From the NCBI GenBank assembly GCA_022376465.1, contig JACDTU010000005.1:1906308-1970307 (forward strand): a DNA stretch of 64,000 nucleotides. Direction: 5' to 3'. Below are positions 13,655 through 26,171 of this stretch, one piece after another. The stretch comes from Cubamyces lactineus (lineage: Eukaryota > Basidiomycota > Agaricomycetes > Polyporales > Polyporaceae). The first letter of the stretch is position 1, and every line of letters begins with the position of its first letter. Made by a program: the position numbers and the translations under genes. The notes under the pieces were generated by a model. The model had not been told where the DNA came from, did no database searches, and saw only the letters and a list, made by a program, of their open reading frames with translations.

Positions 13655-14083
13655 GGTTAGCAGCATCAAACTACGATTTTAGCTGCGAGTAGTCTATCTA
13701 CTAGATTCTCTGGGATAAGATGACTCATGCCTCGCGAGCATCGGCGGAGGATAACTTTGGCTTGCTGGTGGGGTCAGTATACGTAGTGCTCGTGCCAAAT
13801 GGGACGTCGTTGCTGTGAACCGTCGGCTCGGCAGCAAGCAGCCGTTGAATGATCCTGCGCGCTATTTCCCATCCGCTCCCGTGAGTACCCTCTTGACTTG
13901 TCACGTTCATCCGATCGTAGGTCCAAGGCGTCATGAGGGCTGTTGGTTACAAACTCTCCACGTCCGAAGTTTCTCCGCCTGGCTTGGACGTTATAAACTC
14001 GTGGGCAAGGTCCATCTCGCCGTGGATACCGCAAAGCGTGTGTTCCTCGTCTGATCCATCACAGCCAGTGCTCAGCAGCTAAT
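13655..14083. other. Spacer between tandem GH1 genes, including copied promoter
   Basis: Contains the 3' UTR of copy A and the promoter of copy B. The part from about 13868 on resembles sequence upstream of copy A (gtgagtaccctct, a TATAA box, similar spacing), so the duplicated unit included the promoter. Confidence 0.55.
13992..13997 (+). promoter_or_regulatory. TATA box of GH1 copy B
   Basis: TATAAA 92 bp upstream of the ATG at 14084, at the equivalent place to the TATAAG of copy A. Confidence 0.5.
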
Positions 14084-16452
<2,369 letters not shown>

Positions 16453-16899
16453 ATGCGAGAATTCGAGGAATCGTATTAGTTCTACTTTGCTCTCTTGATG
16501 TATGAATACAACGTGCTGAAAGGATTGTGACGGTTTCGTATCTAAGACGTTGAGCGAATGGCCCTTACTGTGCAGCAGAACCGTGCTATCTCTAGTGGTG
16601 CTGTAGTGCTACGTAGCAGGGTGCGGTCTGATCAGGTAGTATTGCGTGCAGCAACATGATGTTTTCGGGACCGTCGACAACGCTGTCCGACTAGTGACTC
16701 CCCTGACGGAACCGAGTCCTCGCGAATCTTATTTCGCCGAGCACATTTATGAGCTAGCTCATCCGCATCGTGGACCACCATCTCAGCACAAACAGTCAGA
16801 AATTCCACAGCCCAAGCTTGTAAGCCAACCCCGATAGCACATGCGATGGAACATCGCAGCGTACTGAACACCTTCGTAGCAGGTCATCGCCAACGTACA
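16453..16899. other. Intergenic, nothing recognised
   Basis: Between GH1 copy B and the ABC-F gene. The frame of the ABC-F gene is open upstream to 16846, but no other gene or RNA is evident. Confidence 0.45.
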
Positions 16900-18948
16900 A
16901 TGTCTTCGAACCGCGGCAAAGCTTCATCAAAGCGTCAACAAACCGCCTCAGGCGGAGACAACGCCAGCGCAACGGCGTCGATTGTAGCGACGTCTCAAGT
17001 CTCCCGTTTCCACACTGAGACTCTAACCACACTCTCTAATGACATCGACCTCAAGGGCGTCACGGTCACCATTGGCTCCCAAACGCTTCTCGCCGACGCG
17101 AACCTCCGCCTCTTCCACGGCGTGCACTACGGACTCATCGGTCAGAACGGCGTCGGCAAGTCGACGCTGCTCAAGGCGATCGGATACAAGTTGCTCTCTG
17201 GGTTCCCGTCGAACGTCCGCGTTCTGTACGTCGAGCAGTTAGAGGGCGCCGATATGACGCGCCCCGTCGTTCAGGTCGTGATGGACGCGGACAGAAAGGC
17301 GGCGCGGGCGCGCAAGGAACTGAAGGCCGTTCAGAGCGCGTTGGAGGCAGACGACCCCTCAGAGGTCGCCAAAGTCATGCGGGAGGTGAAGATGACGCGT
17401 CTCATGGAGGAGCTAGAGGCGGCGGACAAGATCGCCTTGGAACGTAGCGGGGCGCGAGGCGCTGATGCGCGGAGGCGCCTGAACGAGCAGGAGAAGCGCG
17501 TGGAGGAGGCTAAGGCTGCGAACGCACAACCCTTGTCGCAGGAGGAGATCACACGCTCGACGATAGAGGCGCAAGAGCTCCTCGCAGAGCTGTTCGCCGC
17601 GATGGACCTATACGGGGAAGAGGCTGCGGAAGCGAAGGCGAGGAGTATCCTGAAGGGCCTGCGTTTTCCTCCGGCATGGCAAGATCGTCCTCTGGGAGAG
17701 CTCTCTGGAGGCTGGCGCATCCGCGCTGCTCTAGCATCCGCCCTCCTCATCGAACCCGATATACTGCTCCTGGACGAGCCGACCAATCACCTTGATCTAC
17801 CTGCAATCATCTGGCTGCAGGACTACCTGTCCGAGCTTGCCGACACCACTATCGTGACGGTGTCTCACGACCGCGCGTTCCTGAACGCCGTCGCGGACGA
17901 GATCATCGTGCTCAAGGATCGCATCCTCACGTACCACGCTGGAAACTTCGACGAGTACTTGGAACACACCGAAGAGAAGCGCAAGTACAAGGAGCGGATG
18001 GCGGCAGCTTTGGACAGGAAGAAAGCCGCAGCTGAGAAGGCGGTGCAGGCGGCGATGTCGCAAGCTCGCAAGGCGGGCGACGACAAGAAGATGGCTCAGG
18101 CGGCATCGAGGCAACGCAAGCTAGAGCGGACGGGCATGGAGGTCAACGAGAAGGGTCACCGCTTCAAGCTCAATCGCGACCGTGCGGGGTTCTTCTTGTC
18201 CGCTCGACCCGACGTAGAGGTTGAGAAGCTCGAACAAGCACCGACATGGAGCATTCCGGATCCGGATTCGCTGCGTCAGGGAGGTGCAATCATCGAGGTT
18301 GAAGGCGCGTCCCTTGGATACGACAAGAAGCGTCCTTTGCTCGAGGAAGTCACGCTAAACGTCGGGCAGACGTCTCGTATCGGGATTGTCGGGGCGAATG
18401 GGAGCGGTAAAACGACCCTAGTTAAGGCCCTCGTCGGAGATCTTCGTCCCTTCAAAGGCCAGGTCAACCGCCACCTGTCTGCGAAGATAGGCTACTTTAC
18501 GCAGCACCATGTGGACGAGCTGCACCAGTACCCGATCGAGACATCAGCACTCTCCCTTCTCTTGGACAAGGATCCTGAACGACGGGAGCAAGACTGTCGT
18601 GCTCACCTGGGCAAGTACGGGATTAAAGGCGGTATCGCGTTGCAGCCATTGCGTTCCTTGAGCGGCGGGCAGATGGTCCGCGTCGCCTTCGCCTTGAGCA
18701 CCTTTGGCGCTGCGCCCCACCTTCTCATCTTGGATGAGCCGACAAACCACCTCGATTATCTCACGACGGAAGCGTTGATCATGGCCCTGAAGGAGTTCGC
18801 CGGAGCGGTGGTCATCGTGTCGCACGACCAGTTCTTCGTTAGCGAAGTGGCCGAACAGGTATACGCGGTACGCAAGGGCAAGCTGGAGCTGCTTGGAGGA
18901 GGTATGGAAGAATATACGCGCAGGTGCCGGAAGGGCAAGACGAAATAG
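16900..18948 (+). CDS. ABC-F family ATPase (twin ABC domains, no membrane span)
   Basis: Soluble ABC-F protein, a group that acts on ribosomes or translation factors rather than in transport. Domain 1: Walker A GLIGQNGVGKSTLLKAI, signature LSGGWRIRAALASALL, Walker B ILLLDEPTNHLDL. An interdomain coiled coil of charged residues follows (EEKRKYKERMAAALDRKKAAAEK). Domain 2: Walker A GIVGANGSGKTTLVKAL, signature LSGGQMVRVAFA, Walker B LLILDEPTNHLD and the H-loop VIVSHDQFF. Intronless, 682 residues from MSSNRGKASSKRQQ; an in-frame ATG at 16846 would add 18 residues but is less like a family N-terminus. A helical insert rich in Glu/Arg interrupts domain 1. Assignment to ABCF2/Arb1 or ABCF3/Gcn20 is not decided; the long Gcn20 N-terminal domain is absent. 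Confidence 0.92.
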   Translation: MSSNRGKASSKRQQTASGGDNASATASIVATSQVSRFHTETLTTLSNDIDLKGVTVTIGSQTLLADANLRLFHGVHYGLIGQNGVGKSTLLKAIGYKLLSGFPSNVRVLYVEQLEGADMTRPVVQVVMDADRKAARARKELKAVQSALEADDPSEVAKVMREVKMTRLMEELEAADKIALERSGARGADARRRLNEQEKRVEEAKAANAQPLSQEEITRSTIEAQELLAELFAAMDLYGEEAAEAKARSILKGLRFPPAWQDRPLGELSGGWRIRAALASALLIEPDILLLDEPTNHLDLPAIIWLQDYLSELADTTIVTVSHDRAFLNAVADEIIVLKDRILTYHAGNFDEYLEHTEEKRKYKERMAAALDRKKAAAEKAVQAAMSQARKAGDDKKMAQAASRQRKLERTGMEVNEKGHRFKLNRDRAGFFLSARPDVEVEKLEQAPTWSIPDPDSLRQGGAIIEVEGASLGYDKKRPLLEEVTLNVGQTSRIGIVGANGSGKTTLVKALVGDLRPFKGQVNRHLSAKIGYFTQHHVDELHQYPIETSALSLLLDKDPERREQDCRAHLGKYGIKGGIALQPLRSLSGGQMVRVAFALSTFGAAPHLLILDEPTNHLDYLTTEALIMALKEFAGAVVIVSHDQFFVSEVAEQVYAVRKGKLELLGGGMEEYTRRCRKGKTK

Positions 18949-19502
18949 ATCGTGGCATTAGCATAGATAGAAGACTAAGCATGCGCATACAGTCAGAGTA
19001 TATACGCCGGGGTATGGTGATTTTCAAGTGTCGAGGACAATACCAGGTAGCGCACCATCACGATCCAGTACACTCCGGTGATTCAGGCAGACCTCGGTGC
19101 TTGTAGCAGGCTCAATCTAGCATCGCATGCTTGACAATCACGACCACAGGTGTAGGTCGCGTTGCTCAAAGTGATGCACAGTATACTGATGTGAGGCCGA
19201 TCGCGTGCAGATTTGCGGCACATAGACATGATTGTGAAAGAAACGAGCACGTTACAGAGTTTCATGTTCAAGCACAAGTAATCTCAGACATAGATCATGT
19301 TCGAGGGGTAGAGTCGGTCGACGTGGTAGGTCCGCAACGAGCGACTTTCAAGCGCCGGTGGTGGACGAGTACGATCACCGACCAAGCGCTCGACGCCACA
19401 TTTTGAGACTCAGCTCAAGTCAGCAAACTCTATTGCCACAACGCCTGGAAGCGTGCAAAGTATCGAGGCCGCCAGCGACAACGCCAACGCCAACACTCAA
19501 GG
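18949..19502. other. Intergenic region and eL20 promoter/5' UTR
   Basis: No coding region recognised. The distal end (to 19502) must include the untranslated first exon of the eL20 gene, because the splice donor of its leader intron starts at 19503. Confidence 0.5.
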
Positions 19503-19676
19503 GTAAGCCGGTCTCTTTCTCAAAGTGAGTTCTTGCTGCTCCGGAACGTCTCTACGGCCCTCTGTGCTGCTTGTCCATGCCGAAACTCTGCAAAATTCGC
19601 TGGATACGACGCTGGATGGGACCTCTGCAATCTGGATGAAGGACGGCTCGCTCACAGTACTACCATCTTGCTCTAG
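19503..19676 (+). other. 5' UTR intron of the eL20 gene
   Basis: Begins gtaagc after TCAAGG and ends ttgctctag immediately before the ATG at 19677. It is 174 nt, about three times the usual intron length here. Leader introns directly abutting the start codon are common in fungal ribosomal protein genes. I looked for snoRNA C/D boxes in it and saw none. Confidence 0.6.
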
Positions 19677-20408
19677 ATGCCTTTCCAGGAATACCAGGTC
19701 GTCGGCCGCCACCTCCCCACCGAGGCGGATCCCACTCCCAAGATCTACCGTATGCGCATCTTTGCGCCCAACGAAGTTGTCGCGAAGTCGCGATTCTGGT
19801 ACTTCTTGAGGTACGTCCAGACTGGAACTTTGCTCGTTGCGCGAAGCGGCCTTTTGTCCCACACTCAGTACATTTCAATGCTCATTGAATTCATAGGCAA
19901 TTGAAGAAGGTTAAGAAAGCCAGTGGCGAGATCATTGGCGTCAACGTTGTGTGTATTATCCCTTGCAGCCGTTCAAGTGGCAGGCGGAGTAGGGACTAAC
20001 CGCCGTCCTTTGGACGTGCCTTCTAGATTCACGAGAAGAAGCCCTTGAAGATCAAGAACTTCGGTATCTGGCTCCGCTACGACTCCCGCTCTGGTACCCA
20101 CAACATGTACAAGGAGTTCCGTGAGCTCAGCCGTGCGGACGCCGTCAAGGCGCTCTACCAGGACATGGCTGCGCGCCACCGCGCTCGCTTCCGGTCCATC
20201 CACGTACGTCTAAGCAGACAGTTCATCGTTCGCATCTGCCTGACTGTAATGCCCATAGATCCTCCGCGTCGTCGAGATTGAGAAGTCCGAGGATGTTCGC
20301 CGCCCCTACATCAAGCAGCTCTTGGTGCCGAAGCTCAAGTTCCCCCTTCCTCACCGCGTCCAGAAGGTCCGCTCGACCTTCGTTGCGCACAGGCCTTCGA
20401 CTTTCTGA
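19677..20408 (+). CDS. RPL20: 60S ribosomal protein eL20 (L18a)
   Basis: Large-subunit ribosomal protein eL20. Four exons (19677-19810, 19897-19948, 20027-20203, 20259-20408) give 170 residues, close to the 172 of yeast L20. It starts [16 protein letters not shown]; diagnostic stretches are [69 protein letters not shown] and the C-terminal FPLPHRVQK...RPSTF. The third intron has a clear gactaac branch site. The start codon follows the leader-intron acceptor directly. Highly conserved and secure. Confidence 0.96.
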
Positions 20409-20891
20409 GCGGGCTTATGATTGCGCTGAGTGGAGGTTGGCATTGTCGCCAAAATATATATCGTCAGGTCGCGACCTTCACGCTGTGTCTTACATGCATA
20501 TGACGACGATATGGGATGTATGCTACATCATTCATGCATTGACTGCTTGTATTGCAATGGCTCTTCAAAGCCTTCAAGCGACTAATATCGTGAGATCGTT
20601 CGCTGGGCCAGGCTTAGCGCTGCGACTTGGCGGTGGCGAGCAGCAGCTACTACATCGAAGTTTTGGACCCGTGTACACTTCACCATGCCGAATGTGCGTA
20701 TAAGGAAAACTGCACTGCAAATAATGCTACCACAGCCTATAGGCGCCGATCGTCGTAGCCCAAGAACGTTCTGAGTCTCAAGTCTGACAGCGTGGTACTA
20801 GCTAGTACCCAGCATCAGCCCACCTCACTTGCGCTCAACCTTCAAAGCTTCACTACTCATTTGAACCACTCTCACTTACACCTCCATACGG
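20409..20891. other. Intergenic, nothing recognised
   Basis: 3' UTR of eL20 and promoter of the F-box gene; no other gene seen. Confidence 0.5.
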
Positions 20892-22744
20892 ATGAATCAT
20901 GCTCAACGTAGCCCGGAGCGAACAACCGCTTCTATTCAAAATTTCAAACGCTTACACCTCTTAGATCTTCCTGAGGAGTTATTGGTGAGAATCCTTGGGG
21001 TGGTAGATTTCAGGTGGATTGCGACTTGCTCGAAGGTACCAATGTGACTACGACAATCCACAGTCATACACGACACTAATGCTGTTGATTGCAGGTATGC
21101 CACAGGTTCGCCCAGTTGATCGGGGAGACCACAGAACTCCGTTACAGGCTAGAGCTTGCCCTCGCCGGGATGATCGATGGACCGCCGAGTGCAATCCCTA
21201 AACGCGATCGCATGGCCGCTTTACGAGCTTACAGGATGGCCTGGGTAACTGGACAGCACCCGTTCCAAATTATGCGCTGTCCCGAGCATCGCATGTTACT
21301 CAGGACGACGTCGGCGGGACCTTTTGCTATCTTCTGGGAGAGGGAAAGATGGATCATGCACCTTTATCGGGCGCCCTCCACATTTTGCGGGATCTCCGAG
21401 AAGTCTTTGGTCTTTGACTTTGAACATCATGATTTCGGAGGGCTCCGGCTACTGAAGAGCGAGTTTGGTGTAGACTTCGAACAGGGTCTCCTTTGGTGCA
21501 CACCTGTGGTCGTGGAAGAAGCTGCGTCAGTCATACAATCAGGGCAAGTTGATGCGATCGCCATACACTTACGCACGCATTTTCTTCCAGTCGTATCAGA
21601 GAATGTCGCCTATTTCATCTAGACGACCATGCAGTACCGCATCCTCTATCCTCACAGCGGTCTTACCGGTTTCAACCGCCGCCTGGAATGTCCCCGCGAA
21701 CTATGACGACGAATATCTTCCGGATATATGGCGACCTTCTCTTACTTGTGGGCAGGAGCCAGGAAATAGATGAGATGATCGTGACAGTATGGAATTGGAA
21801 GACCGGCGTCATCGTGTGGGTATGTATCGGCGTTGTGAACTAGAGCTCACTTCGTGCTGCTGACGCGTGCTTAGACTTTCAGCGGAGGCCTGACGACGGA
21901 GCTATACTTCATCTCATCCACCAGGATTGTCGTAATCAACGAATTCCGGCTGTCATTCCACCTGTTCGCGATCGATCCCAATCGTCGAACGCATGCCCCA
22001 TTAACTACTTTCGATGATTGTCTTTTCGTCCTGGAACCTCCGGCGCTCTGCGCCAGTGAAGGGGCTCTGTACTGTGTCGAACGGGTCGTCTTCAGACCGC
22101 CCGCCGTGTTCCCCGATTGCTCTCCGCTCTTCGGCCGGGACCCTACTTCGACCGTGCTTGCAGTCGACTTCTCGATTGTCTACGACGATGCTAGAATCGG
22201 AACATCATCACCATGGGACAAATATCTCATGCTTATACCCATTCAGACCTTGCTCGCCTCCTACGACCTACTCGCCCCTTCTGTCCCCGCCGCCGGCCGG
22301 TCGACAGGTGGACGCGTCGTTCCCTGGGAAGAATGGGGGTCTACCGGTACACGGATAGTTCGGCTAGATCGCCTCAGCTACATGACGTCAGTCATCGGCT
22401 CGCAGTGCGCTATAGTCCGCCGCCATCCTATGTATTGTTGGCTGCTCGACGTCTACGTCGTCGAGGTCTTCCCGCTGGCGCACGAGGCTGCGTCCCGCCT
22501 CGCTAGGGATCCTCTAGGAAAGTGTCCCAGGGGGCACGTCGACGTTTCTGGGGTGTTGGATGAAGAGAGGGAGCTGGCGTCATGCTGGAGGGAGCCGGTG
22601 CGCGCGACGCATCCGTGCATGTCGACGCACACGCGAATAGACCTACACTGCTACGGTTTGACTGCTGAAGGGGTCTTCTACGGGGATATCGGGCTGTCTC
22701 ACGATGGCCTGGTATACTCAGATTGTAGGATGATGTATTGTTAA
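20892..22744 (+). CDS. F-box protein of the agaricomycete type
   Basis: Probable substrate adaptor of an SCF ubiquitin ligase. After a 19-residue leader (MNHAQRSPERTT) comes the F-box: LHLLDLPEELLVRILGVVDF, then RWIATCSK-VCHRFAQLI, joined by an intron at about 21036-21093. Downstream exons contain LRYRLELALAGM, typical of the large agaricomycete F-box family, then a C-terminal region of beta-like repeats (GDLLLLVGRSQE, WNWKTGVIV, LVYSDCRMMYC) resembling a degenerate propeller. Introns also occur near 21570-21710 and 21820-21874; the first of these is not exactly placed. Stop TAA 22742-22744. Substrate unknown. Confidence 0.75.
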
Positions 22745-23211
22745 TACGCATTAGTCGATTCCGAAACACCCGCTCAACACGACTATATCCGAGTGTAACA
22801 CGAGTCAAGAACACATTGTACACGCGTTCATTAGTAGTGCTTGAAATATAGTCAACCCGAGGAGGCTCGAGCTCATTGGCATCCACTGCAGCTCAACTAC
22901 TCAATCAAGCAACCGATGGAAGCCGATATTCACCAGCGCTGCACGTTACGATCATTGACGGACTCAAATCAAACGCGTACTATCATTGAAAGTTTCTCAT
23001 GCACTGCTCACATCCACGGTCCCACAAGGGGCTCGAATATCGTACACTAACTTTCTGGTCAACTTCTCTACCACTCAGCTTCTCGATCACAATCTCAGAC
23101 AGCCGTCGCCGCTGGTTCACGCGAATGCGTTCTCAGAAGGCGTCATGGAACCGGCCCTCGCCAGTGATGAAATGGTTGTGGTGGTTGTTTGACGCACCTA
23201 AAATGCGAGAT
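22745..23211. other. Convergent intergenic region, nothing recognised
   Basis: Between the 3' ends of the F-box gene and the small minus-strand gene. No gene or repeat recognised. Confidence 0.5.
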
Positions 23212-23806
23212 TCAAACTCTGAAAAGATGAAAACGACTAGCAACATATTTACCAACAAACTAGAGGTGGTTGCAAACATTAGCGAGCATCGTTCACGTGC
23301 GCCAATGTCGTGTGAAGCTCACCACGGCACATTTGCGCTCCTGCGCATCGTAGAAAGCGATAATGATGCAGTTCTGGCAAAGGAGGTTCGGGACAACCTG
23401 CCCATCCAAGGCAAGGAAGCGAGCCTTGTCAGGCTTTGTGATAGACGCCACAACACCGGTATGGGCGCTGTCCCAGGCATCTCATATAGCCCCCCGGTTG
23501 TTAGTTCTTCTGCTATTACATATCAGCGCAATGAGAATCGTACTCACCAACACAGGTACCACCGAAGATATCGACGAAGGCAGAACCGGCTTTCGTCACC
23601 TCAAAAGTGCGGTTCAGGAAGGTGGCCTGGATATCTGAGGTGCGGGCGATTTGGCCTTCGACCTTATCCTTGCTGGCCTCAAGGATATGCTTCGCGACGA
23701 CCCCCTCGTGCATCTCGTGTGGGGCTCTCTCGTTGAGCCCAGCAAGAAGATCTTGAATGTCCTCCTCGAACTCTTGTTGAGTTTTGGGGATGGAAGTGGT
23801 GGACAT
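23212..23806 (-). CDS. Small protein of unknown function
   Basis: Three exons predicted on the minus strand, giving about 155 residues. The start at 23806 (MSTTSIPKTQQEFEEDIQDL) is followed by a charged helical part and then FEVTKAGSAFVDIFGGTC. A phase-1 intron (donor gtgagt at about 23551) joins this to DAWDSAHTGVVASITKPDKARF and LLCQNCIIIAFYDAQERKCAV; a second intron leads to a short last exon ending FHLFRV with TGA at 23212-23214. No signal peptide. The Gly-rich beta-like centre suggests a compact soluble fold, but I recognise no family. The 72 bp just upstream of the ATG recur in inverted orientation at 41832-41903. Confidence 0.6.
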
Positions 23807-23817
23807 GGTGGTAACTG

Positions 23818-23889
23818 TACAGCTGTTGCCGAAATCAATGGGCGGGCGCTTTCTACACGCGCGCAACGCAAAATGCACAAACTGCACGG
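23818..23889 (-). repeat. 72-bp inverted repeat, copy in the leader of the small gene
   Basis: Immediately upstream of the ATG at 23806. Its reverse complement occurs at 41832-41903 with one mismatch in 72 (GCGCGCG versus GCACGCG). The two copies flank the retrotransposon complex but are not its target duplication. Confidence 0.8.
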
Positions 23890-24229
23890 TGCCGTACAGA
23901 CTGTGCTGCTAACATGTAAAATACCCCAAACCTTCGCATTCCGAGTATTGCGTGGAGTCTGAAACGGTTATCTGGGCTGGAATGAGACTTATGGACCCCC
24001 CAATTCACATGAACCGTGGTGCGAGATAGCATGTAACCACTAGTGGTACGCCCGGAGGCCCCGGGTTGGTGAACCATCGCTCTATGTACACCCACCCGCA
24101 CTCGCTACGTAGGAAATGAAAGGGTTTCAACTTGGATACAATCAGCGTGATACTGTTGCTGTCCCAGTAACAGCGCTTCGGACAAGGACCTGAGGGAGGT
24201 GCACGGCGGTGACGGACACTCGCGACTTG
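23890..24229. other. Left flank of the retrotransposon complex
   Basis: Upstream region of the small minus-strand gene; no gene seen. The last five bases (24225-24229, ACTTG) are the left target-site duplication of element 1. Confidence 0.6.
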
Positions 24230-24645
24230 TGTTACGACGAGCCTAGATCGGTCACAGCAAGCGACGTCCTAGGGATCGGACCAGAGGTCTCCAGTAGTTC
24301 GAGTCGAGTAGAGGTTCAGAGGAATAGGCAATGGATAACCAGGTCGAGCTGAGGATCCCGAGTGGATCCTCTGGTCTTAAATACAGGAAGAGAGACATGG
24401 ACACGTCAGCGCCACGTAGGCGCCACGTACCGTGAGAGTCCAGTATAACTACGTAGAGTCAGGGCTGGGAGTACAGATGATGTGGCGATGACGTGGCGGA
24501 AGGTGATAGGGTAGTAATACAACAGCCGTGTGAACCGGCGGGAAAGGGTGACGTGGCATGGGAAAGGATGACGTGGCATAACGGAGGCACGAGGGAGAGA
24601 GAGGAAAGGAAACTGGGTGACCGTGACACAGTGAGCGTCGTAACA
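24230..24645 (-). repeat. Element 1 3' LTR
   Basis: 416 bp with perfect 10-bp terminal inverted repeats (TGTTACGACG / CGTCGTAACA). Reads identical to 40797-41212. The purine-rich tract (GAAGGGGGTAA in element sense, at about 24646-24656) abuts it as the polypurine tract. Confidence 0.95.
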
Positions 24646-24694
24646 TTACCCCCTTCGTATGCTTCTACGCTGTTCCATCAGCGGAATATCCAGC

Positions 24695-25729
24695 TCAACT
24701 CGTAAACCGCTCGTCCATGTCTTCTGGGCGCAGAGGGCACTCCCACGGGTGATGGCCAGGGGCGGTGGCGCGACACCAGACACATCGCCAGTCTCTGCAC
24801 CACAGGTACTCGTGATCGGGCGACCCACAGACTAGGCAGCTGCGGCCGATAGGGTGGAGGGACGGCGGGGACTCAGGTCGGGCTGGCGAAGCGTCCATTG
24901 GGGCGGGCGAGGTGTCTCTTCGAGCTCTTACGTTACGCTCGTCGGGGGATGGATCACGGGGCCGACGGCTTCCTGCGGAGACTCTGGTGTGGAACAAGGG
25001 CAGATAGGTCCCCTGGCGTCGGGCTTCGCCGGGTACTATTCTTGCCGCAGCTGGGAGTTCTCCGGGAGGTGGGGCCGCGTCGTTGATGACCGAGGCCAGT
25101 GGCGCCATCCTTGCACGGAATGCGGGGAGTTCAAATGTTTGTATGAGGAAGTTCCTCCATGTGCGCGTGGTCCGGGCGAGCCGTCGAGTGGTGTTCAAAG
25201 AGTGTCTTGCCAACCTCCGTAACTCGTGGGCATGGTGCCCGACGTTTTCGAGGGCGCGCGCCTGCCGTTCTGCGATGTCGTAGTCCGAGACTTGCCGTTG
25301 CTCCTCTTCTTCACCAAACGCCTCATGAAGAGCGTCTAGAGCGTCCTCTGCAATGTCAGCTGCGTCAACAAGGTTCCCTTCCAGTGCGTCCAGTTCCCGT
25401 TGCTCGTTGTAGAGGCATCGATATTCTCTAAGGAAGTACTGCAAGCCTCGCTCGGTGGCATTGACGACCGGGGTAGGGTTGGTGAGGAGCGCACGGAGCA
25501 ACTGGTTGACGTCGGGGTGCCGGGAGTGGTCTACCAGATGAGAGTCTTCGACACCGACCGTGCTGAGGTCCGACGTCGAGGAGGCGGGCGATGGTGACCT
25601 AGGGGTGTATTCCGGTGGGGGCGACGAGAGGCGTCTGGCGAGTGGGGGAGGAATGGGTAGCGGCTGTTGGTTTTCCTGGTCGCTTGCATTGTCGTCAGCG
25701 ACTTGGGTGCTATAGAGGGGGCGGCCCAT
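24695..25729 (-). CDS. Element 1 ORF-c: 344-residue protein with two C-terminal zinc knuckles
   Basis: Last ORF of element 1, between pol and the 3' LTR, in the position where env lies in retroviruses. Starts at ATG 25729-25727, one base after the stop of ORF-b (TAG A ATG). The N-terminal third is Pro/Ser-rich and disordered (MGRPLYSTQVADDN...). The middle is helical and acidic (ALEGNLV, EDALDALHEAFGEEEEQ, then Arg-rich HELRRLARHSLNTTRRLART). The C-terminus from about residue 298 has CLVCGSPDHEYLWC, an exact CX2CX4HX4C knuckle, followed by a CX2CX6HX4C variant ending WEC. This implies nucleic-acid binding. I know no named homologue; it is distinct from the element's own Gag, which has its own single knuckle. 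Confidence 0.8.
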   Translation of the reverse strand: MGRPLYSTQVADDNASDQENQQPLPIPPPLARRLSSPPPEYTPRSPSPASSTSDLSTVGVEDSHLVDHSRHPDVNQLLRALLTNPTPVVNATERGLQYFLREYRCLYNEQRELDALEGNLVDAADIAEDALDALHEAFGEEEEQRQVSDYDIAERQARALENVGHHAHELRRLARHSLNTTRRLARTTRTWRNFLIQTFELPAFRARMAPLASVINDAAPPPGELPAAARIVPGEARRQGTYLPLFHTRVSAGSRRPRDPSPDERNVRARRDTSPAPMDASPARPESPPSLHPIGRSCLVCGSPDHEYLWCRDWRCVWCRATAPGHHPWECPLRPEDMDERFTS

Positions 25730-25730
25730 T

Positions 25731-25919
25731 CTACTCGTCCCAGCTGGAGTTATTGAGGGTGCGGTCGGCCTGGTCGAGCTTGTCGTTTGCGGGGTCGAGA
25801 GGGTCACGGTGTTCGAGAGCAATTTCGAGGATGTTGATGGAGAGGCGCAGGTGAGTGGCGATGAAGGCAAGGGCAAGGAGGTAGCCGAGGGTCATGCAGG
25901 TGAAGAGCGCGATGATCAT
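25731..25919 (-). CDS. Element 1 ORF-b: 62-residue single-span membrane microprotein
   Basis: Starts at ATG 25919-25917, 5 nt after the stop of ORF-a, and ends TAG 25733-25731, 1 nt before ORF-c. The first ~24 residues are hydrophobic (MIIALFTCMTLGYLLALAFI), a signal anchor or signal peptide, followed by an amphipathic, acidic tail (LEHRDPLDPANDKLDQADR) ending NNSSWDE. Membrane location is inferred from composition. Function unknown. Confidence 0.65.
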   Translation of the reverse strand: MIIALFTCMTLGYLLALAFIATHLRLSINILEIALEHRDPLDPANDKLDQADRTLNNSSWDE

Positions 25920-25924
25920 GGGCT

Positions 25925-26083
25925 TCACGATCCCCACGCTGATCGGGATGGGTAGTCACGGCTGTGGAGAGTGTGCTCGATGATGCGGTTGAAGAGGTCG
26001 CGGAGGATATACCAGAGAAAGAGGAGGGTGATGGCGAGGAGGGTGAGGCAGTAGATGGCGAAGAGGATGGCGAGAGAGAGCAT
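25925..26083 (-). CDS. Element 1 ORF-a: 52-residue single-span membrane microprotein
   Basis: Starts at ATG 26083-26081, 6 nt after the pol stop (TAA 26092-26090), and ends TGA 25927-25925. Residues 1-27 are almost entirely hydrophobic (MLSLAILFAIYCLTLLAITL then LFLWYIL), followed by a basic/charged tail (RDLFNRIIEHTLHSRDY). It is compatible with a membrane anchor. The tight spacing to pol and ORF-b suggests coupled translation from one transcript (inference). Confidence 0.62.
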   Translation of the reverse strand: MLSLAILFAIYCLTLLAITLLFLWYILRDLFNRIIEHTLHSRDYPSRSAWGS

Positions 26084-26089
26084 TGCAGA

Positions 26090-26171
26090 TTACAGCAGCT
26101 TCTTCGCCCTTTTATACCGCTGGAGGATTTCTTTGGCGTTCGGAATTAGAGCGGACTCGGGTTCCCATGTG
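26090..26171 (-). pseudogene. Element 1 pol, 3' fragment (chromodomain tail)
   Basis: Separated from the rest of pol by element 2. In element sense it supplies the end of the chromodomain from the invariant Trp (TWEPESALIPNAKEILQRY) and a basic end KRAKKLL before TAA. Joining across the ATGTG duplication restores the frame with the part ending at 35496. Confidence 0.88.

Noticed and set aside
17331..18114. Minus-strand open frames opposite the ABC-F gene
   Set aside because: Shadows of a fully conserved twin-ATPase gene.
19503..19676. Intronic snoRNA in the eL20 leader intron
   Set aside because: No C box (RUGAUGA) with D box (CUGA), and no H/ACA pattern seen.
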